Shown here: piece after piece, positions 33,038 to 37,509 of the stretch
Numbering within the stretch: the stretch's first letter is position 1
How the letters are laid out: every line of letters begins with the position of its first letter
NCBI GenBank assembly: GCA_048265065.1
Contig: JBLXCH010000023.1
Coordinates: forward strand, 1-37,509
DNA: 37,509 nt
DNA from: Motiliproteus sp048265065
GTDB taxonomy: Bacteria; Pseudomonadota; Gammaproteobacteria; Pseudomonadales; Balneatricaceae
Direction of reading: 5' to 3'
The notes under the pieces: model-generated
Seen by the model: the letters and a program-made list of their open reading frames with translations, nothing else
What the model was told of the DNA's origin: nothing
Database searches by the model: none
Position numbers and translations under genes: made by a program

Positions 33038-34090
33038 ATGTTTGACACCTTTCCTGCTATCCGCCATGACTGGTCACCGGAAGAAGTAGAACAGTTATTT
33101 CTGCTTCCCTTTAATGATCTAATGTTTCAAGCACAGTCCGTCCACCGTCAGCATTTTGATCCTAATGCAGTGCAAGTCAGCACGTTGTTATCAATTAAGA
33201 CCGGTTCCTGCCCAGAAGATTGTAAGTACTGCCCGCAGAGCGCTCATCACAATGCAGATCTTGAAAAAGAGCGGTTGATGAAGGTGAAAGCGGTATTGCT
33301 TGAGGCTGAGGCTGCGAAGGCTAAAGGTGCGACTCGCTTTTGTATGGGTGCCGCATGGAGTAGCCCTCATGCCCGAGACATGCCTTATGTGATCGAAATG
33401 GTCAAAGGTGTCAAAGCAATGGGCTTGGAAACCTGCATGACGCTGGGAATGTTAGATAACGACAAGGCGCAAGATTTAGCGGATGCCGGCTTAGATTATT
33501 ACAATCACAATTTGGATACCTCGCCTGAGTATTACGGCAACATCATTACGACGCGCACTTATCAAGACCGTTTAGATACGCTGCAAAATGTCCGTAATGC
33601 AGGGATGAAAGTGTGCTGTGGCGGGATTATGGGCATGGGCGAAGACCTAAAAGATCGCGTTGGCCTTTTAACCACGTTAGCTAATTTGCCGGATCATCCG
33701 GAAAGTGTGCCGATTAATATGCTGGTTAAAGTTGAAGGCACACCGTTAGATCAAACTGCGGATTTAGAGCCTTTTGATTTTATTCGCACTATCGCTGTTG
33801 CTCGAATCATGATGCCTAAATCACATGTTCGTTTGTCAGCAGGTCGTCAGGATATGAATGAGCAAATGCAATCCTTGTGCTTCTTGGCGGGCGCTAATTC
33901 TATTTTTTACGGTGAAAAATTACTCACAACTGATAACCCTGATGCGGATAGTGATCGCATGCTATTTAACAAGCTGGGTATTCATCCCGAAGAGCGTGAA
34001 TCTGTCTCTGATGAAGCACATGAACATGCACTCATGGATCAAATTCGCGATCAGCAAGAAGACTCGCCTTATCATGAAGTACGGGCCTGA
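33038..34090 (+). CDS. bioB: Biotin synthase
   Basis: A 350-residue radical-SAM enzyme that inserts sulfur into dethiobiotin, the last step of biotin synthesis. The 4Fe-4S cysteines C58, C62 and C65 are in the motif SCPEDCKYCPQS, and further landmarks are RFCMGAAW, LDYYNHNLDTSPEYY, CCGGIMGMGE and RLSAGR, where the arginine serves the 2Fe-2S cluster. Length fits the E. coli enzyme (346) closely. It begins the bioB-F-H-C-D run. I see no BirA-type operator in the 87 bp upstream that would match the TTGTAAACC consensus. Confidence 0.98.
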   Translation: MFDTFPAIRHDWSPEEVEQLFLLPFNDLMFQAQSVHRQHFDPNAVQVSTLLSIKTGSCPEDCKYCPQSAHHNADLEKERLMKVKAVLLEAEAAKAKGATRFCMGAAWSSPHARDMPYVIEMVKGVKAMGLETCMTLGMLDNDKAQDLADAGLDYYNHNLDTSPEYYGNIITTRTYQDRLDTLQNVRNAGMKVCCGGIMGMGEDLKDRVGLLTTLANLPDHPESVPINMLVKVEGTPLDQTADLEPFDFIRTIAVARIMMPKSHVRLSAGRQDMNEQMQSLCFLAGANSIFYGEKLLTTDNPDADSDRMLFNKLGIHPEERESVSDEAHEHALMDQIRDQQEDSPYHEVRA

Positions 34091-34098
34091 TAGGTTGT

Positions 34099-35274
34099 AT
34101 GTCAGGCTTTGATGGTTTATCGGCTGAACTTCAGTCTCGCGCTGAGCAACACCTCTACCGCAAACGACGATTACTAGAATCTGCACAACAACCTGAAGTC
34201 GTTGTTGATGGTCAGTCATGTCTCGGCTTTTGTAGTAATGATTATTTAGGCTTGGCCAATCATCCTGAGATTATTGCTGCATTTAAACAAGCCGCGGATA
34301 TTTATGGTGTAGGCTCTGGCGCCTCACACCTCGTCTTAGGCCATTCCAAAGCGCATCATCAATTAGAAGAGGCTTTGGCAGAATTCACGGGTCGGCCGCG
34401 TGCGTTACTGTTCTCCACTGGGTATATGGCGAATGTAGGTACGATTAATGCGTTACTTGGCAAACAAGACGCTGTTTTTGAAGATCGATTAAATCATGCC
34501 TCGTTGCTGGATGGTGGTCTGCTCAGTGGTGCACGCTTCCAGCGTTACCATCATAACAACCCTGAACATTTAGAAAGTCGTTTGGCGCAAGTGGACAGTC
34601 CTAGAAAGCTTGCGGTCACTGACGGTGTTTTTAGCATGGATGGAGATCTTGCCGACCTGCCTGAACTTGCCGCGGTGACGCAAAATGCAGACGGGTGGTT
34701 AATGGTCGATGATGCGCATGGTATTGGTACATTAGGTGAAACCGGCGCAGGTTGTGTTGAACATTTTGGGCTGACGCAGGCACAGGTGCCTGTGTTAGTC
34801 GGTACCTTGGGTAAAGCTTTTGGCACCGCTGGTGCGTTTGTTGCCGGTTCAGAGGCGCTTATCGAAACCTTAATTCAACATGCCCGTACGTACATATATA
34901 CGACTGCTATGCCGCCGGCTGTTGCCGCCGCGACGTTAGCGAGTTTATCGCTGGTTAAACAAGGTCAAGCGCGACGTCAGCACTTGAATCACCTGATACA
35001 GCGTTTCCGTCTGGGTGCTCAACAGGTGGGTTTATCTTTGATGGATTCAGCCACGGCAATTCAGCCACTGTTGATTGGGGATGCAAAACAAGCACTCGTT
35101 ATGAGTCAGCAACTTGAGCAACAGGGCATTTTCGTTTCAGCGATTCGGCCACCCACGGTGCCAGCAGGTTCTGCACGATTACGCGTGACGATAACGGCCG
35201 CGCATACTGAAGATCAGGTTGATCAGCTACTTGAGGCGTTAGCCAATACGTGGACAAAGGGAGAAAACCTGTGA
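34099..35274 (+). CDS. bioF: 8-amino-7-oxononanoate synthase
   Basis: A 391-residue PLP enzyme of the alpha-oxoamine synthase family, joining pimeloyl-ACP and alanine to give KAPA. Landmarks are CSNDYLGLANHPE, GSGASHLVLGHS, LFSTGYMAN, FEDRLNHASLLDG, VDDAHGIGTLGETGAG and GTLGKAFGTAGAF with the PLP lysine. AGG lies 5 nt before the ATG, 8 bp behind bioB. Its stop overlaps the start of bioH by the 4-bp GTGA arrangement, so bioF and bioH are translationally coupled. Confidence 0.97.
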   Translation: MSGFDGLSAELQSRAEQHLYRKRRLLESAQQPEVVVDGQSCLGFCSNDYLGLANHPEIIAAFKQAADIYGVGSGASHLVLGHSKAHHQLEEALAEFTGRPRALLFSTGYMANVGTINALLGKQDAVFEDRLNHASLLDGGLLSGARFQRYHHNNPEHLESRLAQVDSPRKLAVTDGVFSMDGDLADLPELAAVTQNADGWLMVDDAHGIGTLGETGAGCVEHFGLTQAQVPVLVGTLGKAFGTAGAFVAGSEALIETLIQHARTYIYTTAMPPAVAAATLASLSLVKQGQARRQHLNHLIQRFRLGAQQVGLSLMDSATAIQPLLIGDAKQALVMSQQLEQQGIFVSAIRPPTVPAGSARLRVTITAAHTEDQVDQLLEALANTWTKGENL

Positions 35275-36077
35275 CGGCGGACTCCTTGTATATCGAACAC
35301 TTTGGAGATGAAAGCAAACAACCGATCGTGTTGTTACATGGCTGGGGGGTGAATTCCGCTATCTGGTCAGATTGGGTGTCTAAGCTAACTGAACACTTTC
35401 ATGTGACCTGTATTGACTTGCCAGGTTTAGGTCGAAGCTCGATGCCTAAGGGGCGTTATAGTTTAACTACGGTGTCCGACCTGCTCGCTTCGTCGCTCAG
35501 CAGCTCGATTATATCTCCGCTTCGTCAACCAGTGATTCTAGTTGGCTGGTCGCTAGGTGGTCTGGTAGCCGCCGATATCGCCGCACGTTTCCCTGATAAA
35601 GTGAAAGGGTTAATTACGATAGCAACAAATCCGTGCTTTGCGGCTCATGAAAACTGGTTACTCGGTATGGGTGAAGTGGTCTTCTCACAGTTTGAGTCGG
35701 CACTTAGTCTCAATGCCGAAAAAACGTTGCAACGTTTCGCACTACTGATGACCAAGGGCGATCCAAAGGCGCGTGAACAGTTGAAATTCATTAAAACCGT
35801 CAGTGAAAGACAAACTACACCTGCTGGTTTGGCCGCCGCTCTTGGTTTGCTACGCATTGATGCCAGTGATTTATTTGAAGGTTTGACGCTTCCCCGTCAG
35901 TTTTGGTTTGCCAAGAATGATGCGTTAGTCAATGTCGGTGTGAGTCAAACTACTGCGGTTAAAGGTCATGCTTGGTTAATTGAAAATGCAGGACATTTGC
36001 CTTTTATGAGTCAGCAATCGCTCTGTACTGAGCGGCTGTTGGCTTTTGCAAAAACACTGGAGGTCGAGCATGGCTGA
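35271..36077 (+). CDS. bioH: Pimeloyl-ACP methyl ester carboxylesterase
   Basis: A 268-residue alpha/beta hydrolase that releases pimeloyl-ACP from its methyl ester, ending the BioC-started pimelate route. The oxyanion/N-terminal motif LLHGWGVNSAIW, the nucleophile elbow GWSLGG (S94) and the catalytic histidine in NAGHLPF (about 240) are seen. CIDLPGLGRS and TIATNPCFAAHENW are as in E. coli BioH. GTG 35271 is preferred: GGGAG lies 7 nt upstream, and it forms a GTGA overlap with the bioF stop. An earlier GTG at 35250 has no support. It overlaps bioC by 8 bp. Confidence 0.95.
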   Translation: MTADSLYIEHFGDESKQPIVLLHGWGVNSAIWSDWVSKLTEHFHVTCIDLPGLGRSSMPKGRYSLTTVSDLLASSLSSSIISPLRQPVILVGWSLGGLVAADIAARFPDKVKGLITIATNPCFAAHENWLLGMGEVVFSQFESALSLNAEKTLQRFALLMTKGDPKAREQLKFIKTVSERQTTPAGLAAALGLLRIDASDLFEGLTLPRQFWFAKNDALVNVGVSQTTAVKGHAWLIENAGHLPFMSQQSLCTERLLAFAKTLEVEHG

Positions 36078-36975
36078 TGGTGCGCAGATGGATCAAGCAT
36101 TCCAACGTAATACAGAGTCTCAACAGGCAGGCTCTCAACACCATGACGTTCAAGGTCGTATGCTACGAAGTAAAAATCAGGTGGCTCAGTCATTTAGCCA
36201 CGCTGCACCACGATATGATTCGCTAGCGCGTTTACAAAGAGCGTTGGGTGATGAATTGCTCCGTTTTCTGGAAAACGAATACGCGACTAATACTGACTTA
36301 ACCACTCAAGGGTTAGCTGGTGTAGGGTTGGATGTAGGTTCTGGCACCGGTGTTTACAGTTTGGCCCTCGCTCAAATTGAATCTGTCACACAGGTGGTAT
36401 CTTTGGATATTGCTGATGGAATGCTCCGTTACGCGCAACAGCAGCGCCATCATGAAGCGATTAACTGGTTGCAAGCTGATGCAGAAAGCATCCCATTAGC
36501 AGAGGCGTCGGTAGATTTTATTTTTGCCAATTTGTCGTTGCAATGGAGTGAAAGGCCAAGCGTTTTGTTTGCGGAGTTAGCTCGTGTATTAAAACCTGGG
36601 GGCATGTTGGCGTTTAATACGCTAGGGCCGAAAACATTGCATGAACTTCGCCATGCTTGGGAAAATGTAGACCCATTTGTACACGTGAATGAGTTTATCG
36701 GTTTGTCTCAGCTGGTCGAAGCAATGCCCACAACATTGGTGGCTGATCGCTTCGAGTCCTTTGATAAAGTGCTGAGTTACTCGCAGCTGGGTGATTTGCT
36801 TAATGAACTCAAAGGCATCGGGGCATCCAATCATAATCAAGGGCGCCCGGCTGGTTTAGGAGGACGCTCACGGCTGAATGCACTGTATAACGCCTACGAA
36901 GGCTTTCGTAATAAGAACGATCAGCTACCAGCGACCTATGAAGTGATCTGTGGTGTTTTTCGAAAAAACATTTAG
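36070..36975 (+). CDS. bioC: Malonyl-ACP O-methyltransferase
   Basis: A 301-residue SAM-dependent methyltransferase. It methylates malonyl-ACP so that fatty-acid synthesis can build a pimeloyl chain on it. The BioC opening KNQVAQSFSHAAPRYDSLARLQR is clear, followed by SAM motif I in GLDVGSGTGVYSLAL, then ADAESIPLAEASVDFIFANLSLQW and LARVLKPGGMLAFNTLG. ATG 36070 has GGAGG 7 nt upstream and lies inside the end of bioH (8-bp overlap); the TTG at 36046 would have no role. The extra N-terminal 35 residues before the conserved start are Gln-rich and may be disordered. Confidence 0.96.
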   Translation: MADGAQMDQAFQRNTESQQAGSQHHDVQGRMLRSKNQVAQSFSHAAPRYDSLARLQRALGDELLRFLENEYATNTDLTTQGLAGVGLDVGSGTGVYSLALAQIESVTQVVSLDIADGMLRYAQQQRHHEAINWLQADAESIPLAEASVDFIFANLSLQWSERPSVLFAELARVLKPGGMLAFNTLGPKTLHELRHAWENVDPFVHVNEFIGLSQLVEAMPTTLVADRFESFDKVLSYSQLGDLLNELKGIGASNHNQGRPAGLGGRSRLNALYNAYEGFRNKNDQLPATYEVICGVFRKNI

Positions 36976-37052
36976 TGATTACCGTTAATCGATAAGTAGC
37001 TACAAACAGTCCATCAATTTTTTTATGAGTGATCTACCAGTAAGGTTAAACC

Positions 37053-37509
37053 ATGGGCAAAGCATTTTTTGTTGCAGGTACAGATACCGATGTAGGGAAA
37101 ACATTGGTGACTGCCGCACTTTTAAGAGCGGGTGCTAAACAAAACTTGAAAACGCTGGGTATGAAGCCGTTGGCCGCTGGTGCCTACGAATCAAACCAAG
37201 GTTTAGTTAATGAGGACGCTGTAATATTGATGGAAAACAGCTCGGTCGTTCTGCCTTATGCGCAAATTAACCCTGTATTACTCGAACCTGCTATTGCACC
37301 TCATATTGCTGCTGAAAAAGCCGGGAAGCGAATTACTGCGGATCGGCTGAGTGGTTTTTGTCGAGGCCTAAAAATGCAGCCTTCTGACTTGATGTTAGTG
37401 GAAGGTGCAGGGGGCTGGCGAGTACCACTTAACAACCGCGAAACCATGGCTGATTTGGCAATTAGCCTTCAATACCCAGTGATTCTGGTTGTAGGGATGA
37501 AACTGGGTT
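37053..37509 (+). CDS. bioD: Dethiobiotin synthetase, cut by the window end
   Basis: The first 152 codons of BioD, which closes the ureido ring of diaminopelargonate with CO2 and ATP. The protein starts MGKAFFVAGTDTDVGKT, with the P-loop GTDTDVGKT at residues 9-17. GMKPLAAG and VEGAGGWRVPL are the other BioD signatures, and DLAISLQYPVILVVGMKLG reaches the window edge. AAGG lies 11 nt before ATG 37053. It is 77 bp behind bioC, the largest gap in the bioB-D run, so a separate ribosome loading is needed. The 3' end is outside the window. Confidence 0.96.
   Translation, partial: MGKAFFVAGTDTDVGKTLVTAALLRAGAKQNLKTLGMKPLAAGAYESNQGLVNEDAVILMENSSVVLPYAQINPVLLEPAIAPHIAAEKAGKRITADRLSGFCRGLKMQPSDLMLVEGAGGWRVPLNNRETMADLAISLQYPVILVVGMKLG

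Overview
The window reads as ordinary chromosome of a Gram-negative, flagellated gammaproteobacterium. The grounds are gamma-type gene families and orders (exonuclease I, pitrilysin, RlmD, TrmO, SrkA, BioH/BioC), PomA/PomB-like stator genes, and DUF2789, DUF3806 and DUF4124 proteins. By eye the GC content is moderate. A marine Oceanospirillales-type organism would fit, but that is a guess. I see no prophage, transposon, CRISPR array, tRNA or rRNA. One run of 10 N (30354-30363) is an assembly gap inside trmO.

Layout. Positions 21-2005 (minus): motA and motB stator genes followed by a PilZ protein that overlaps the end of motB. 2057-2491: a repeat-rich intergenic region (8-bp inverted repeat, three 19-bp tandem repeats, four 9-bp tandem repeats) before sbcB. 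4019-7443: an unknown exported protein facing a periplasmic M16 (pitrilysin) protease. 7878-15003: a Tim44-like membrane protein, a small HTH-like protein, msrA, a RhlE-type helicase, yaaA, a DUF2789 protein, trpS with a long C-terminal tail, a sulfurtransferase and a small basic protein. 15314-20954: adk, an SrmB-type helicase, an exported metallo-beta-lactamase-fold hydrolase, a DinB-like protein, a parvulin, a DUF3806 protein and glyoxalase I. 21081-23950: the rpsF-rpsR-rplI operon with a clear promoter and a probable S6:S18 autoregulatory leader, then dnaB. 24038-25951: a DUF4124 protein and a MATE transporter.

25962-37509 holds the biotin genes in two pieces. bioA (minus) lies 5.8 kb from bioB-bioF-bioH-bioC-bioD (plus), which is tightly packed at bioF-bioH-bioC; bioD runs off the end. 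Between them are an entericidin-like lipoprotein (27390-27527), a sterol-desaturase-family membrane protein, rlmD, an unknown exported protein, trmO, srkA and comF. Together the bio genes supply pimeloyl-ACP formation (BioC, BioH) and the four ring-building steps (BioF, BioA, BioD, BioB).

I found no clearly new multi-gene system. The most interesting signals are small: the repeats before sbcB, the rpsF leader fold, a terminator encoded antisense in the end of the SrmB-type gene, and a structured spacer between the parvulin and DinB-like genes. All family calls come from reading motifs and recalled homologues, not from database searches.
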